DNA of 5,649 bases from Candidatus Falkowiibacteriota bacterium. GTDB taxonomy: Bacteria > Patescibacteriota > Patescibacteriia > Patescibacteriales > UBA12075. The notes beneath the pieces are model-generated. The model was not told where the DNA came from, ran no database searches, and worked only from the letters and a program-made list of their open reading frames with translations. The stretch's first letter is position 1. Each line of letters begins with the position of its first letter. This document shows, piece by piece, positions 5,593 to 5,649 of the stretch. Both the position numbers and the translations under genes were made by a program. The stretch lies in the NCBI GenBank assembly GCA_030600505.1, contig JAUVLY010000060.1, positions 1-5,649 of the forward strand, in the 5' to 3' direction.

Positions 5593-5649
5593 TCTGTCGT
5601 CTGTCGTCTGCTGTCTGTTGTCTGTGGTCTTATGTTTTCTGCTTTCTGT
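5593..5649. repeat. Degenerate 7-nt tandem repeat (TCTGTNG)
   Basis: Successive heptamers from 5593 read TCTGTCG, TCTGTCG, TCTGCTG, TCTGTTG, TCTGTGG, TCTTATG, then TTTTCTG and CTTTCTG up to the window edge. The period is exactly 7 nt. This is not a multiple of three, which fits non-coding sequence better than a GrpE extension, although no stop codon interrupts the grpE frame. Confidence 0.7.

Noticed and set aside
4989..5649. HrcA-binding CIRCE operator upstream of the heat-shock genes
   Set aside because: No TTAGCACTC or GAGTGCTAA half-site was seen in any upstream region. One could lie beyond 5649.
591..5649. CRISPR array made of the recurring repeats
   Set aside because: The repeats are palindromic, single or paired, of different families and far apart, with no regular spacers and no cas gene.

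Overview
The window holds a chaperone gene cluster read entirely from the minus strand. In transcription order (high to low coordinates) it contains grpE, a small heat-shock protein gene (Hsp20), an unrecognised gene for a single-pass membrane protein with a coiled coil, dnaK, a small two-helix membrane protein gene, a DUF3467 gene, and dnaJ. dnaJ runs off the low-coordinate edge. The grpE reading frame stays open to the high-coordinate edge, although its most likely start (GTG, 5517) is inside the window. No plus-strand gene is supported; the plus-strand open frames are antisense shadows.

The gene content, the standard code, the loose gaps filled with short palindromic repeats, and the near absence of Shine-Dalgarno sequences suggest an uncultured bacterium, perhaps of the Patescibacteria/CPR group. 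This is inference from style and recalled resemblance of the repeats, not from a marker gene. DnaK has the longer N-terminal ATPase-domain form seen in E. coli rather than the shorter Bacillus form.

GrpE, DnaK and DnaJ form the core Hsp70 machine: DnaJ delivers clients and stimulates ATP hydrolysis, DnaK binds the clients, and GrpE exchanges the nucleotide. Hsp20 would hold unfolding proteins for the DnaK system to refold. The two membrane proteins and the DUF3467 protein are not standard members of such an operon. No hrcA gene and no CIRCE-like operator are visible.

All six gaps (73 to 213 nt) hold a repeat or a potential hairpin. The DUF3467-dnaJ gap is almost wholly filled by a 92-nt element with TGTCAT...ATGACA ends. 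A second, oppositely oriented member of that family lies between hsp20 and the membrane-protein gene. A 98-nt element with perfect 19-nt terminal arms precedes dnaK. Hairpins flank the small membrane-protein gene, and AT-rich repeats follow grpE. Upstream of grpE are a CTCC/GGAG palindrome and a 7-nt periodic TCTGTNG tract. This dense decoration of the operon's junctions is the most unusual aspect of the window. The sequence shows no clearly new enzymatic or defence system.
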